Positions 25,978-35,506 are shown, counted from the stretch's first letter. The stretch is DNA of 64,000 nt from Oscillibacter sp. (GCA_014799925.1 JAAVHC010000047.1:1-64000); one strand, 5' to 3'. Numbers and translations: made by a program. The notes: a model not told the origin generated them from the sequence alone.

Positions 25978-26508
25978 ATGATAGAAGTTCGGGAGATCGG
26001 CGCGGCCCGTAAGGCCGATATCAACCTTCCAAACGAGCCTTTTGCGCTGTTCGGAAGGATGGTGCCCTCCTATATTGAGGAACAGTGGGGGTACCGGACG
26101 ATTTTTTTTGATGAAAAAGATGTGTCGGAAATGTGTTTTCCAGATGAAAACTATGATTATGAGGCCATGAAGGAGAACCACGTGTTCCTGGGAGCCTATG
26201 ACGGCGATACCTGCGTGGGGCTGGCGATTCTCCGGGATAAATGGCTCAAGTATATGTATCTCTATGACCTGAAGGTGTCCGGGGCCTGCCGGGGGCAGGG
26301 CGTGGGACACGCGCTGATAGAAAAAGCGAAAGAGGTCGCTAGGGCCAGGGGCTACATCGGCCTGTATACCCAGGGTCAGGATAACAACCTGCGAGCCTGT
26401 GAGTTCTACATCAGGACAGGCTTCCATATCGGCGGGCTGGACACCAACATATATAAGGGCACCAGCCAGGAAGGGAAAGCGGATATCGTGTTTTACATGG
26501 ATATCTAA
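25978..26508 (+). CDS. GNAT acetyltransferase
   Basis: A 176-residue GNAT protein. The acetyl-CoA loop is DLKVSGACRGQGVGHALI; NNLRACEFYIRTGF is the usual C-terminal strand-helix. A GAGAG site precedes the ATG. It belongs to the dxs run, 20 bp downstream of the DUF402 gene. The substrate is unknown. Confidence 0.85.
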   Translation: MIEVREIGAARKADINLPNEPFALFGRMVPSYIEEQWGYRTIFFDEKDVSEMCFPDENYDYEAMKENHVFLGAYDGDTCVGLAILRDKWLKYMYLYDLKVSGACRGQGVGHALIEKAKEVARARGYIGLYTQGQDNNLRACEFYIRTGFHIGGLDTNIYKGTSQEGKADIVFYMDI

Positions 26509-26525
26509 GAAAACGGAGAGAGAAA

Positions 26526-27290
26526 ATGCTGTTACATGAATTTGACCCCAGCCCGATAGCGGTCATCAACCCGCCCGACATTTATAAGCCTGTTGAGGGC
26601 TGTCCCGGTGTGGCGGTATCCTGCTTCGAGCGGGGGACCTTTGGCAGGATGGTACAGCGGCTGGGAGCGGAGGAGATTGCACTGACCAGGTGCGCGAATA
26701 TGGAGATTCCTGTCTACCGGGCGGAATATAGGGGAACGCCGATTGCTCTGTACGAGGCGTATGTAGGCGCGGCGGGCTGTGTGGGGATGCTGGAGGATCT
26801 GTTTGCCGCCGGGGTGGAGAAGCTGGTGCTGTTCGGGACCTGCGGGGTGCTGGACCGGTCGATCAGGGACTGCGGCATCATTATCCCCACTTCCGCGCTG
26901 CGGGACGAGGGAACCAGTTTCCACTATGCGCCGCCGTCGGACGAGATTGCGGTCAACCTGAAATACCGGGAAGAGTTTATTGAGATATTGGACCGCCACA
27001 AATGTGGTTACACCATGGGAAAGGTCTGGACCACGGATGCTATGTACCGTGAGACGGCAGAAAAAATGGTCCGGCGGAAATCCCAGGGGTGTATTTGCGT
27101 AGACATGGAGTGCTCGGCGGTGGCCGCGCTGGCGCAGTTCCGTGGGAAAGCAGTTTTTCAGTTCTTCCACGCGGCGGACAACCTGGACGGCGAGGCCTGG
27201 GATGCCAGGAGCCTCGGCGGCGGCGCCAACATCACCGGGAAGGATAAGGCCGCGCTGCTGGCTCTGGAGCTGGCGGCCCGGATTGGATGA
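26526..27290 (+). CDS. nucleoside phosphorylase (PNP/UDP family)
   Basis: A 254-residue phosphorylase that splits a nucleoside with phosphate. The family motifs LVLFGTCGVLDRSI, the loop VDMECSAVAALAQF with the catalytic-site Glu, and the opening GTFGRMVQRLG are visible. Purine versus uridine specificity cannot be told. It lies 17 bp after the GNAT gene and 3 bp before tlyA. Confidence 0.88.
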   Translation: MLLHEFDPSPIAVINPPDIYKPVEGCPGVAVSCFERGTFGRMVQRLGAEEIALTRCANMEIPVYRAEYRGTPIALYEAYVGAAGCVGMLEDLFAAGVEKLVLFGTCGVLDRSIRDCGIIIPTSALRDEGTSFHYAPPSDEIAVNLKYREEFIEILDRHKCGYTMGKVWTTDAMYRETAEKMVRRKSQGCICVDMECSAVAALAQFRGKAVFQFFHAADNLDGEAWDARSLGGGANITGKDKAALLALELAARIG

Positions 27291-27293
27291 ATT

Positions 27294-28100
27294 ATGGCAA
27301 AAAAAATAAGACTGGACGTTTTTCTGACGGAAAAAGGCTTGCAGGAAAGCCGTCAGAAGGCCCAGGCTACCATTATGAGCGGGCTGGTGTACGTCAACGG
27401 CCAGCGGGTGGACAAGCCGGGGACCTCTGTTGACCGGTCGGCGGAAATTGAGATTCGGGGGAACACCCTGAAATATGTCAGCCGGGGCGGACTGAAACTG
27501 GAAAAGGCCATGGCCGTCTGGCCCATTGAATTGACGGACAAAATCTGCATGGACGTGGGCGCGTCCACCGGGGGATTCACGGACTGCATGCTGCAAAACG
27601 GGGCGGCAAAGGTCTACGCGGTGGACGTGGGCTATGGGCAGCTTGCCTGGAGTCTGCGGAGCGATGAACGGGTGGTGTGCCTGGAGCGCACCAACGCCCG
27701 GTATCTGGACCATACGGTCATCCCGGAGGAGCCGGATTTTTCCAGCGTGGATGTGAGCTTTATTTCCCTGAAATTGATCCTCCCCGCCATTGCCAATGTC
27801 CTGAAGGGCGGCGGCGAGGCGGTCTGCCTCGTCAAGCCCCAGTTCGAGGCCGGGAAGGAGAAGGTGGGGAAGAAGGGCGTGGTCCGGGACCCTGCCGTCC
27901 ACCGGGAGGTGCTGGAGCATTTTCTGGAGCATGCCAGAGAGAGCGGGTTTACCGTGCTGGATCTGAGCTATTCCCCCGTCCGGGGACCGGAAGGGAATAT
28001 TGAGTACCTGGGCTGGCTGCGGAAGGCGGCGTGGGAAGAAAAGTCCTTCGATCTGGCCGCGCTGGTGGAGGCGTCCCATAGCGAGCTGGAACAAAAATAA
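27294..28100 (+). CDS. tlyA: TlyA-family rRNA methyltransferase
   Basis: A 268-residue protein. Residues 1-60 form an S4 RNA-binding domain (RLDVFLTEKGLQESRQKA). The rest is an FtsJ-type methyltransferase with the SAM loop CMDVGASTGGFTDCML and the K-D-K-type core GKKGVVRDPAVH. Relatives 2'-O-methylate rRNA; the gene is a regular member of the dxs-argR-recN series. Older annotations call it hemolysin, which is misleading. Confidence 0.92.
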   Translation: MAKKIRLDVFLTEKGLQESRQKAQATIMSGLVYVNGQRVDKPGTSVDRSAEIEIRGNTLKYVSRGGLKLEKAMAVWPIELTDKICMDVGASTGGFTDCMLQNGAAKVYAVDVGYGQLAWSLRSDERVVCLERTNARYLDHTVIPEEPDFSSVDVSFISLKLILPAIANVLKGGGEAVCLVKPQFEAGKEKVGKKGVVRDPAVHREVLEHFLEHARESGFTVLDLSYSPVRGPEGNIEYLGWLRKAAWEEKSFDLAALVEASHSELEQK

Positions 28101-28247
28101 TACGCAAAACGGAGTTTTGCGTAAAAGCTTTTATGATGCTTTTCTTGGGGCGGAACCATGATTGACCGCTATTTGCTTCGACTATAGTTCCCGCCGGGCG
28201 TGGTACCCGCCCGGCCTGCGCTAAAAATGTGCCGCCGGCACATTTTC
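28101..28247. other. three consecutive hairpins between tlyA and nadK
   Basis: Inverted repeats are ACGCAAAAC/GTTTTGCGT (28101-28123, possibly a terminator), GCCGGGCG/CGCCCGGC (about 28191-28216) and AAATGTGCCG/CGGCACATTT (about 28225-28247). The 196-bp gap interrupts an otherwise tight gene series; no small gene is apparent. Confidence 0.6.
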
Positions 28248-28296
28248 TTAACGCTGCGGCAAAGAAAAGTATGTATACCTTAGGGAGGTATGTGTC

Positions 28297-29172
28297 ATGA
28301 AGCGCGTGATCTTATGCCCGAACCCCTACCGGGACAAGGGCCTTGCCGCGGCGAAGGCGGCGGAGAGCATCCTGCGGAGCGCGGGGCTGAGCACGGTGTA
28401 CTGCCTGCCCTTCAAGCCGGAGGGCGGGGAGGCGCAGTTCGACGTGCCCTGCCGCCCGCTCCAGCAGGAGCTGCGGCGCAGCGACCTGGTGGTGGCCTTC
28501 GGCGGAGACGGAACCATCCTGCATCTGGCCAGGGCGGCCTCCATGAGGGGCGTCCCGGTGCTGGGAGTGAACCTGGGAAGCCTTGGGTTTATGTCCGACC
28601 TGGAGGCGGGCGAGCTGGAGCTGCTGAAAAATCTGGCGGGCGGACACTACCGAAAGGAAAAGCGGATGATGCTGGACGTGTCCGTCCTGCGGGATGGGCG
28701 GACGGTATATACCAGCGGCGCCCTCAATGACGCGGTGGTGACCAAGGGGGCCATGGCCCGTGTGATACGCCTCCAGGTGACCACGGGAGAGGAGCAGATG
28801 GGCATCTTCGCCGGGGACGGCGTGGTGGTGGCCACGCCCACGGGGTCCACGGGCTACTCGCTGTCGGCGGGAGGGCCCATCGTGGAGCCCACGGCCCAGA
28901 ACTTCGTCATCAGCCCCATCTGCGCGCACGCGGTGTTCAGCAAATCCTTCGTGCTGTCGGCGGCGGGAACGGTGACGGTGGCTCCGGCGGAGCTGAACCG
29001 GAAGCAGGTCTATCTGTCGGTGGACGGCGGGAAGGCGTTCGCCCTGCGCCAGGGGGACAAAGTGCGCATCTGCCGCTCGCGGTATGAGACGGAACTGCTG
29101 CGGCTGACCGATAAAAGCATCTATGAGATTCTCAGGACAAAAATGACAGGAGGCATCGGCCATGAAAAATGA
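28297..29172 (+). CDS. nadK: NAD kinase
   Basis: Phosphorylates NAD to NADP. The 291-residue protein has the ATP-NAD kinase signature AFGGDGTILHLA, then NLGSLGFM and the second signature TPTGSTGYSLSAGG. GGGAGG lies before the ATG at 28297. It overlaps argR by 11 bp. Confidence 0.95.
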   Translation: MKRVILCPNPYRDKGLAAAKAAESILRSAGLSTVYCLPFKPEGGEAQFDVPCRPLQQELRRSDLVVAFGGDGTILHLARAASMRGVPVLGVNLGSLGFMSDLEAGELELLKNLAGGHYRKEKRMMLDVSVLRDGRTVYTSGALNDAVVTKGAMARVIRLQVTTGEEQMGIFAGDGVVVATPTGSTGYSLSAGGPIVEPTAQNFVISPICAHAVFSKSFVLSAAGTVTVAPAELNRKQVYLSVDGGKAFALRQGDKVRICRSRYETELLRLTDKSIYEILRTKMTGGIGHEK

Positions 29173-29614
29173 TCGTCAGAGGAGAATTTTGGAAATTGTG
29201 GAGCGGGAGCCTATCGACACCCAGGAGAAGCTTCAGCAGCGTTTGAAGGAGCAGGGCGTGAACTGTACCCAGGCGACCATTTCCCGGGACATCAAGCAGC
29301 TGCATCTGATCAAGGAGCCAATGGGGCAGGGGCAGTACCGCTATATGGTGTCCAGCCAGCGCAACCGGCTGAATGTGGCGGACAAGCTGCGGGGGATTTT
29401 CCGGGAGAGCATTGTCAGCGTGGATTTCGCCCAGAACATCGTGGTCATCAAGACCATGGCGGGACTTGCCAACGCGGCGGCCGCCGCGCTGGACAGCATG
29501 AGCGTCCCCGACATGGTGGGGACCCTGGCGGGAGACGATACGGCGTTCCTTGTGATGAGGGATGTGGAAGCGGCGAAAGGCTTCTGCGAGGAAATTCACG
29601 AGATGCTGAAGTAA
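29162..29614 (+). CDS. argR: arginine repressor ArgR/AhrC
   Basis: A 150-residue protein with an N-terminal winged helix-turn-helix (CTQATISRDIKQLHL, near residues 37-52) and a C-terminal hexamer/arginine-binding domain containing AGDDTAFLVM. It represses arginine synthesis and activates catabolism. It overlaps nadK, with GGAGG just upstream of its ATG. The next gene recN is separated by a repeat. Confidence 0.93.
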   Translation: MKNDRQRRILEIVEREPIDTQEKLQQRLKEQGVNCTQATISRDIKQLHLIKEPMGQGQYRYMVSSQRNRLNVADKLRGIFRESIVSVDFAQNIVVIKTMAGLANAAAAALDSMSVPDMVGTLAGDDTAFLVMRDVEAAKGFCEEIHEMLK

Positions 29615-29839
29615 AGGGAGCGCTGTTCGGTTGTCAAGGAGCGCTTTGCACAACCTTTTGGTTAGCCCGGCGTGCGATCCGGTACCTGGATCGGGGTTCG
29701 ACTTGCTTTCGTACGTGACTAACGCGGAGGTTTGTCTTCCCTCAAATTGAGGCAGAAAAAGCGGGACAAGTTGCCGGACAGGGCGCAACCCTCTGTGAGC
29801 TTTTTCTGATAGCAGGCTTGGCGCGGGGCGCGGCGGGGC

Positions 29840-30307
29840 GTTACTTTTCCCTCGTGGGAAAAGTAACCAAAAGCACGCTAAAGGGGTCATGACCCCTTTA
29901 GAATCCCCGAATGTTTTGTTTATTTACGCTACGACCCGGCTGGTTTGATTCTGTCGATAGCGCTCTCCCAGATGCGCCGGACTTCTGCGCCTACCCACTT
30001 GTTCTAACGGGAGCCAGAGGAAGCTAAGCCGCTTCTCGGCCTGCTGCCTGGCCATCGCCAGACATGCGCAGCTTATCGCCGGGAGGGCCCAAAGCAATGC
30101 GGTAGGGACTGCCGATGACCACGCTCAAGTAGAAGCAGAAGAGGAGCGAAGCGGCCGGCAGTACGGTAGACAAGCAAGACCGGGCCATGGGCGCAAAACA
30201 AAATACCCCCGTAATATAAGGGAATCCAAAACCGTATGGTTTTGGTGGCTTTTTGCCTACTTTTTGTCCACACAAAAAGTAGGCCGCCGTCCGGGCGCGG
30301 GAGCCCG
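29840..30307 (+). repeat. hairpin-capped dispersed repeat, copy D
   Basis: The most complete short copy (about 468 bp). Left: outer hairpin GTTACTTTTCCC with complement (29840-29867), inner hairpin CTAAAGGGG with complement (29878-29901). Right: CCAAAACC/GGTTTTGG (30226-30245) and CTACTTTTTGT with complement (30257-30282), then a G/C-rich flank. The interior matches copies B and C. Together with the unannotated 29615-29839 stretch, where I see no gene, it separates argR from recN. Confidence 0.85.
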
Positions 30308-30371
30308 GAGTAACGAATAGAAATAATCCCCGTGCGGCCCGGAGGGCCGCGGAGAAACGGAGGAACGGACT

Positions 30372-32048
30372 ATGCTGCAACTGCTGCATATCGAAAACAT
30401 CGCCGTGATTGAGGAAGCGGACATCACCTTTGACAGCGGCTTCAACGCCCTGACCGGAGAGACCGGCGCCGGCAAGAGCATTGTCATCGACGCCATGGGG
30501 GCCGTGCTGGGCCAGCGGACCAGCAGGGACCTGATCCGCACCGGCGCGGCCAAGGCGTTTGTCAGCGCGGTGTTCACCGGCGTACCGTCCCTGGCGGCGC
30601 TGGAGGAATGCGGCGCCGAACCGGAGGAGGGAGAGCTGCTGCTCCAGCGGGAGGTCTACGCCGACGGCAAAAACGTCTGCCGGGTGGGCGGACGTCCCGT
30701 CACCGTGGCGCAGCTGCGGAAGATCGGGAACTCCCTGCTGAACATCCATGGGCAGCATGATGGACAGCAGCTGCTGGACGAGGAGCAGCACGGGGCCTAC
30801 CTGGACAGCTTTGGGCGGGTGGACCGGGAGCTGGCGGCGTACACCGCCTGCTACGAGGCCATGGAGGCCACCCGCCGGAAGCTGAAAAGCCTCCAGATGG
30901 ATGAGGCGGAAAAGGAACGCCGGGTGGACAGCCTGAATTTCCAGATCAATGAGCTGGAGCGGGCGGAGCTGAAGCCCGGAGAGGAGGAAGCCCTGCTCCA
31001 GCGGCGGAACCTGCTGCGCAACAGCGAGAAATTCATGTCCGCCATCCAGGGCGCTGTGTGGAACCTGTCGGGCGGCGACGACGGCGGCGGCGCGGTGCCG
31101 TCGCTGCGGGAGGCCGCGGGAGCGCTCTCCGGCGCGAAGCATCTGGACGAGCAGTTTTCTCAGCTCCATGAGAGACTGGAAAGCCTGTACTCCGAGGCTT
31201 ATGACGTGGCGGAGACCCTTCGGGATCTGGAGGATGCCTTTGATTTCAGCCCCCAGGAGCTGGACGAGCTGGAGGGCCGGGCGGATCAGCTCTACCGGCT
31301 GAAAAAGAAGTACGGCCCCACCGTGGAGGACATGCTGGCATATCTGGAGCAGCGGAAGGAAGAGCTGGAGCAGATCACCTTCGCCGCCGACACCGCCGCG
31401 AGACTGGAAAAGCAGCAGGAAAAGGAGCGCAGGCAGGTCATGAAGGCCGCCGGATCGCTGTCCGAGGCCCGGAAGACGGCGGCAAAGGCGCTGGAGGAAC
31501 GGATCCAGGAGGAGCTGAGGCAGCTGGATATGCCCAAGGTCCGGTTTGCCATCTGCTTCGGGGAGAAGGAGCCGGACGCCGGAGGCATCGACGTGGTGCG
31601 CTTTCTCATGTCCGCCAATGTGGGCGAGGAGCTGCGGCCCATCAACAAGGTGGCCTCCGGCGGCGAGCTGGCGCGGATCATGCTGGCGCTGAAAAACGTG
31701 CTGGCGGAGAACGAGCTCATCGGCACGCTGGTTTTTGACGAGGTGGACACCGGCGTCAGCGGACGGGCGGCCCAGAAGGTGGCGGCCAAGCTTGCCCAGG
31801 TCAGCCGCCGGAAGCAGGTCCTGTGCGTCACCCATCTGCCCCAGCTGGCGGCCATGGCCGACACCCATTTCTCCGTGGAGAAGGGCGAGAGCAGGGGGCG
31901 GACCTATACCAGGGTCCTGCGGCTGGACCGGGAGCAAAGAAAGCAGGAGCTGGCCCGTCTGACCGGCGGCGAGCACCTCACGCCCGCCATGCTGGCGGGC
32001 GCGGAGGAGCTGCTGGACGCGGCGGAAGCGTATAAGAAGGGCGTTTGA
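30372..32048 (+). CDS. recN: DNA repair ATPase RecN
   Basis: An SMC-like protein acting early at double-strand breaks. The 558-residue protein has the Walker A motif TGETGAGKS near residue 30, long coiled-coil arms, the signature NKVASGGELARIML, and the Walker B/D-loop DEVDTGVSG. The repeat copy D lies upstream. A palindrome of repeat family 2 follows the stop. Confidence 0.95.
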   Translation: MLQLLHIENIAVIEEADITFDSGFNALTGETGAGKSIVIDAMGAVLGQRTSRDLIRTGAAKAFVSAVFTGVPSLAALEECGAEPEEGELLLQREVYADGKNVCRVGGRPVTVAQLRKIGNSLLNIHGQHDGQQLLDEEQHGAYLDSFGRVDRELAAYTACYEAMEATRRKLKSLQMDEAEKERRVDSLNFQINELERAELKPGEEEALLQRRNLLRNSEKFMSAIQGAVWNLSGGDDGGGAVPSLREAAGALSGAKHLDEQFSQLHERLESLYSEAYDVAETLRDLEDAFDFSPQELDELEGRADQLYRLKKKYGPTVEDMLAYLEQRKEELEQITFAADTAARLEKQQEKERRQVMKAAGSLSEARKTAAKALEERIQEELRQLDMPKVRFAICFGEKEPDAGGIDVVRFLMSANVGEELRPINKVASGGELARIMLALKNVLAENELIGTLVFDEVDTGVSGRAAQKVAAKLAQVSRRKQVLCVTHLPQLAAMADTHFSVEKGESRGRTYTRVLRLDREQRKQELARLTGGEHLTPAMLAGAEELLDAAEAYKKGV

Positions 32049-32062
32049 TAATTTTTCTTTCA

Positions 32063-32146
32063 ATGGCAGGTATTACTTCCGGCCTTAAAGGCCGGAAGTA
32101 ATACCTGCCATGTTTTGCGGTTGCCGCCGTGAACGGCGGCGAGCAA
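32063..32146. repeat. palindrome family 2, copy after recN
   Basis: A perfect 22-bp inverted repeat (ATGGCAGGTATTACTTCCGG... with complement) and a 5-nt loop TTAAA at 32063-32111, followed by TGTTTTGCGG and a second hairpin GCCGCC/GGCGGC ending at GAGCAAA. The same layout occurs at 40857-40933. No T run follows, so it is not a classical terminator. It lies between the convergent recN and alpha-galactosidase genes. Confidence 0.85.
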
Positions 32147-32158
32147 AGAGGAACCGTA

Positions 32159-34363
32159 TCAGACCTGCTCATCCTCCGCCTGGATATACAATTGCATGCC
32201 CTGGTAATCTCCCGGCAGTATGGGCAGCGGATATCCCGCCCGCATCAGCACGTCCCCGCCGTACAGCGTCCCGCCTCCGTTGACCCGGTAGCGCAGCGCC
32301 GGGTCAAGGCCCCGGATTTGCAGCGCCAGGAAGGGAGGCGCGCCGTGGAACTGGCCGGTAACCAGGCTGACCAGGGCCTCCCGCCGGTCATGGGACACGT
32401 GCTCCCAGGCGGTGAAGCGGCCATTCTGGAAGGGATCGCTGAGGCGGTAGTAGTCCCCGTCCTGGATCAAATCGTAATGCTCCTTAAAGATGGCTGCCTG
32501 CCGCCGGATGATCTCCTTCTCCTCCGGGGTGCATTTGCTCAGGTCCATCTCATAGCCGAAGGTGCCCGACATGGCTACCACGCCCCGGGTCTCCATGGGC
32601 GTCACGCGGCCGGTGCATCCATTGGGCACGGCGGAGACGTGGGCCCCCATGGTGGACACCGGATAGCAGAAGGAGGTGCCGTACTGGATGCGCAGGCGGT
32701 CCACCGCGTCGGTGTTGTCGCTGCACCAGATCTGGGGGGTGTAGTAGAGCATCCCGCCGTCAAAGCGACCGCCGCCGCCGGCGCAGCCCTCAATGAGAAT
32801 ATGGGGGAAGTCCCGGCGCATGCGCTCCGCGAACTCGTACACCCCCAGGACGTACCGGTGGTAGACCTCGCCCTGACGGCCAGCTGGCAGGGCGGCGGAC
32901 CAGACCTCGGTAAGACTCCGGTTCATGTCCCATTTCACATAGGAGATGTCCGCGCTGGAGAGAACAGCTTTGATCTGGCCGTAAATATGATCCCGCACGT
33001 CCCCGCGGGAGAAGTCCAGGACCAGCTGGTTCCGGCCCCTGGAGCTCTTGCGCCCCGGCACGTTCAAAGTCCAGTCGGGATGGGCGCGGTAGAGCTCGCT
33101 GTCCTCGTTGACCATCTCCGGCTCAATCCAGATGCCGAACTCCATGCCCAGCGCCTTGATGCGCTCCACCAGGGCCTCCAGGCCGCCGGGGAGCTTTTCC
33201 TCGTTGACAAGCCAGTCTCCCAGACCGGCGTTGTCGTCGTTCCGCCGGCCAAACCAGCCGTCGTCCATGACGAACAGCTCCAGGCCCAGCTCAGGGGCCT
33301 CCCGCGCGATGTCCACCAGCCGGTCGGCGGTGAAGTCTGCCTCCGTGGCCTCCCAGTGGTTGATGAGCACCGGCTTGCGGCGGTCCGCCCAGGGGTCGCG
33401 GATCAGATTCTTCCGGATGGCCCTGTGGAACTGACGGCTCATCTGGCCAAAGCCCGCGGGGGAGCAGACCATGGCCGCCTCCGGAGCGGTGAAGACCGCG
33501 CCCGGCTCCAGGGTCCAGGTAAAGTGGTAGGGGTTGAGTCCCATCACCAGGCGGGCGTTCTCAAACTGGTCCCGCTCCGCCGCCGCCTGGAAATTGCCGC
33601 TGTAGAGCAGCATGGCGCCATAGCACAGGCCGCAGTCCTCTCCGGCTGTCTTGTCGCAGAGGACGACGAAGGGGTTATGCTGGTGGCTGGAGGCGCCCCG
33701 GACGCTGTCCACGCTCTGGATGCCGGGCCGCAGAGGGGCGCGGCTGGGACAGCGTTCCATCACGTGCGCACCGTTGAAGGTGATGAAATCCAGGTCCGCG
33801 CGCGTAAAATCCAGACACAGGGAGGCGCAGCGGCAGAGCCGGATCGCAGTATCCCCCACGTTCCGCACCAGGACGGCACGGGTGATGAGGTCGTATTCTT
33901 CCAACACGCCGTAGAGCAGCTCCACCTCCACCTGGGCGGCGGCGTCCCGCAGGACGATGCGGAGGGTCTCCCACTCCTCCTCGTCTCCGTGGAAGGCGGG
34001 CAGGCCCTCCAGGACGTACTTGCCCCGCCGGATCTCACACTTTATGTACCGCAGGTCCGCCGTACGGCTCCCGCTGGGCAGTTCCAGCTCAATGGAGGGC
34101 AGACGGTAGTCGCCCACGCCGCAGGTGGAATATTCCTGGGGAAAGGTGTCCAGGGAGAAGGTGCGGTCTCCGCCCGCCTCGCTGGGATTGGGGGAAAATC
34201 CCCGATCCGAACGGCGGAACAGATAAGACAGGTCGTCACTGCCTGCAAGCCGTGGACCGTAATAGGTGTGAAGCAGTATATGGTAATCCCACACCTTCAT
34301 CTGATAGGTGGAGTTTCGGGTGTGCAGGGTACAGGTCTTGTCCTGCGCGTTGTAAAGAATCAT
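32159..34363 (-). CDS. GH36 alpha-galactosidase
   Basis: Hydrolyses terminal alpha-galactose from melibiose or raffinose-type sugars; no signal peptide, so it is cytoplasmic. The 734-residue length and both catalytic Asp residues match GH36: nucleophile Asp479 in YVKWDMNRS and acid/base Asp549 in CSDNTDAVDR. ATG 34363 has AAGGAGGG upstream. It lies downstream of, and in the same direction as, the ABC transporter genes, but has its own promoter. Confidence 0.95.
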   Translation of the reverse strand: MILYNAQDKTCTLHTRNSTYQMKVWDYHILLHTYYGPRLAGSDDLSYLFRRSDRGFSPNPSEAGGDRTFSLDTFPQEYSTCGVGDYRLPSIELELPSGSRTADLRYIKCEIRRGKYVLEGLPAFHGDEEEWETLRIVLRDAAAQVEVELLYGVLEEYDLITRAVLVRNVGDTAIRLCRCASLCLDFTRADLDFITFNGAHVMERCPSRAPLRPGIQSVDSVRGASSHQHNPFVVLCDKTAGEDCGLCYGAMLLYSGNFQAAAERDQFENARLVMGLNPYHFTWTLEPGAVFTAPEAAMVCSPAGFGQMSRQFHRAIRKNLIRDPWADRRKPVLINHWEATEADFTADRLVDIAREAPELGLELFVMDDGWFGRRNDDNAGLGDWLVNEEKLPGGLEALVERIKALGMEFGIWIEPEMVNEDSELYRAHPDWTLNVPGRKSSRGRNQLVLDFSRGDVRDHIYGQIKAVLSSADISYVKWDMNRSLTEVWSAALPAGRQGEVYHRYVLGVYEFAERMRRDFPHILIEGCAGGGGRFDGGMLYYTPQIWCSDNTDAVDRLRIQYGTSFCYPVSTMGAHVSAVPNGCTGRVTPMETRGVVAMSGTFGYEMDLSKCTPEEKEIIRRQAAIFKEHYDLIQDGDYYRLSDPFQNGRFTAWEHVSHDRREALVSLVTGQFHGAPPFLALQIRGLDPALRYRVNGGGTLYGGDVLMRAGYPLPILPGDYQGMQLYIQAEDEQV

Positions 34364-34396
34364 AAGGAGTCCCTCCTTGGTAAAATATCACAGCCA

Positions 34397-34425
34397 ATTC
34401 TAAAGGATTTTGTTCCGATGCGCAA
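34397..34425 (-). promoter_or_regulatory. promoter of the alpha-galactosidase gene
   Basis: TTGCGC and TAGAAT are 17 bp apart on the minus strand, about 34 bp before the start codon. Confidence 0.6.
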
Positions 34426-34479
34426 CTGTTCTAAGCAGATAAATATCATCCGGCGGCGGGCGGGGGCCTTTGTGTAATG

Positions 34480-34518
34480 TGACAGCCCCGGCGGCCAGAA
34501 TTGTCGCCGGGGCTGTCT
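34480..34518. terminator. strong hairpin between the ABC transporter and alpha-galactosidase genes
   Basis: A stem ACAGCCCCGGCG/CGCCGGGGCTGT with a 9-nt loop lies downstream of the permease genes. Little T run follows on the minus strand, so it may act as a processing or attenuation site. The 34364-34669 gap also holds a stretch at 34607-34640 resembling the toxin leader at 61562-61605. Confidence 0.55.
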
Positions 34519-34606
34519 GAAAAGGGGAAGGGGAAGAAAACGGAGAAATCGGCCTTTTGGCTCAGGGACCGTCATCGCGCCGTTTCGCACAGGGCCGCCG
34601 CTGGTC

Positions 34607-34640
34607 TTCGACCAACGACCGGCCCGGCTGCCTGCGATCG
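34607..34640 (+). repeat. sequence resembling the type I toxin leader
   Basis: CTGGTCTTCGACCAA, GACCGG, CCGGC and GCC occur in the same order and spacing as in the minus-strand leader of the toxin gene near 61562-61605, with a few differences. No toxin frame follows. It looks like a remnant or a shared leader module. Confidence 0.5.
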
Positions 34641-34669
34641 GTCCCGGCAGTGTCGCTTCGCGCCGCTGC

Positions 34670-35506
34670 TTACTTGCCGCCGGTACCCGCGATGCCTTCC
34701 ACGAACTGACGCTGGAAAATCAGGTACAGCACCACCATGGGCAGCATGGCCAGCAGGGAGCCGGACATCAGCACCGGGAAGTTGGTGGTAAACTGGCCCT
34801 TCAGGGTGGACAGGCCGGAGGACAGGGTCATCATCTTCAGATCGGAGTTGACCACCAGGGGCCACATCAGGTCGCCGTAAGCGAACACGGCGGTGAAGAT
34901 GGTCAGAGCGGCCACGGAGGTGCCCGTCAGGGGGAACATGATCTTATAGAAGGTCACCCACTGGTTGCACCCGTCCAGATAGGCGGCCTCTCCCACCTCG
35001 TCGGGGATGCTCAGATAGGTCTGGCGCAGGAAGAACACGCCGAAGGCGCTGACCAGGCCGGGGAACACCAGCGCGAAAATGGTGTTGGCCATACCCATCT
35101 TGGCCACCATCTGGTACTGGGGGATGATGAAAATCTGGCTGGGCAGGGACATCTGGACCAGCACGATGCCGAAGAGCAGATTCTTGAAGCGGAACTTCAG
35201 CTTGGCAAAGGCATAGCCCGCCATGGAGCTGAAGAAGATGGCGCAGATGACGCGGAAGAATACCATCAGCGCGGTGTTGAGGTACAGCCGGTCAAAGGGC
35301 AGGGAGTCCATGGCATCCCTGAAGTTGTCCCACATAATCTGCGCGGGAAGGATGGTGGCCGGGATCTGCATGCTTTCGGGGACCGTTTTGAAGCTGGTGA
35401 AGATCATCCACAGGAAGGGAAAGATCATGATGATCGAACCCAGGATCAGGAAGAAATAGGTAACGAACTTGGTCATCATATAGGAGCGGTGCAAAGAATC
35501 TTTCAT
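34670..35506 (-). CDS. carbohydrate ABC transporter permease (MalG type)
   Basis: A 278-residue inner-membrane permease with six membrane segments. The EAA loop that contacts the ATPase is DEVGEAAYLDGCNQWVTFYK. Residues 8-30 form the first segment. AAGGAGGG lies before the ATG at 35506. It forms a set with the permease (35519-36409) and binding protein (36424-37707); no ATP-binding subunit is nearby, so a shared MsmK-like ATPase is likely. Confidence 0.92.
   Translation of the reverse strand: MKDSLHRSYMMTKFVTYFFLILGSIIMIFPFLWMIFTSFKTVPESMQIPATILPAQIMWDNFRDAMDSLPFDRLYLNTALMVFFRVICAIFFSSMAGYAFAKLKFRFKNLLFGIVLVQMSLPSQIFIIPQYQMVAKMGMANTIFALVFPGLVSAFGVFFLRQTYLSIPDEVGEAAYLDGCNQWVTFYKIMFPLTGTSVAALTIFTAVFAYGDLMWPLVVNSDLKMMTLSSGLSTLKGQFTTNFPVLMSGSLLAMLPMVVLYLIFQRQFVEGIAGTGGK

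Noticed and set aside
29680-29740. A possible tRNA (GGTTCGA-like stretch)
   Set aside because: No cloverleaf arms can be formed around it.
32129-34477. Very long plus-strand open frame over the alpha-galactosidase
   Set aside because: It is a shadow of the minus-strand gene; composition is His/Gln/Ala/Val-rich without domains, and the minus strand has both catalytic motifs.
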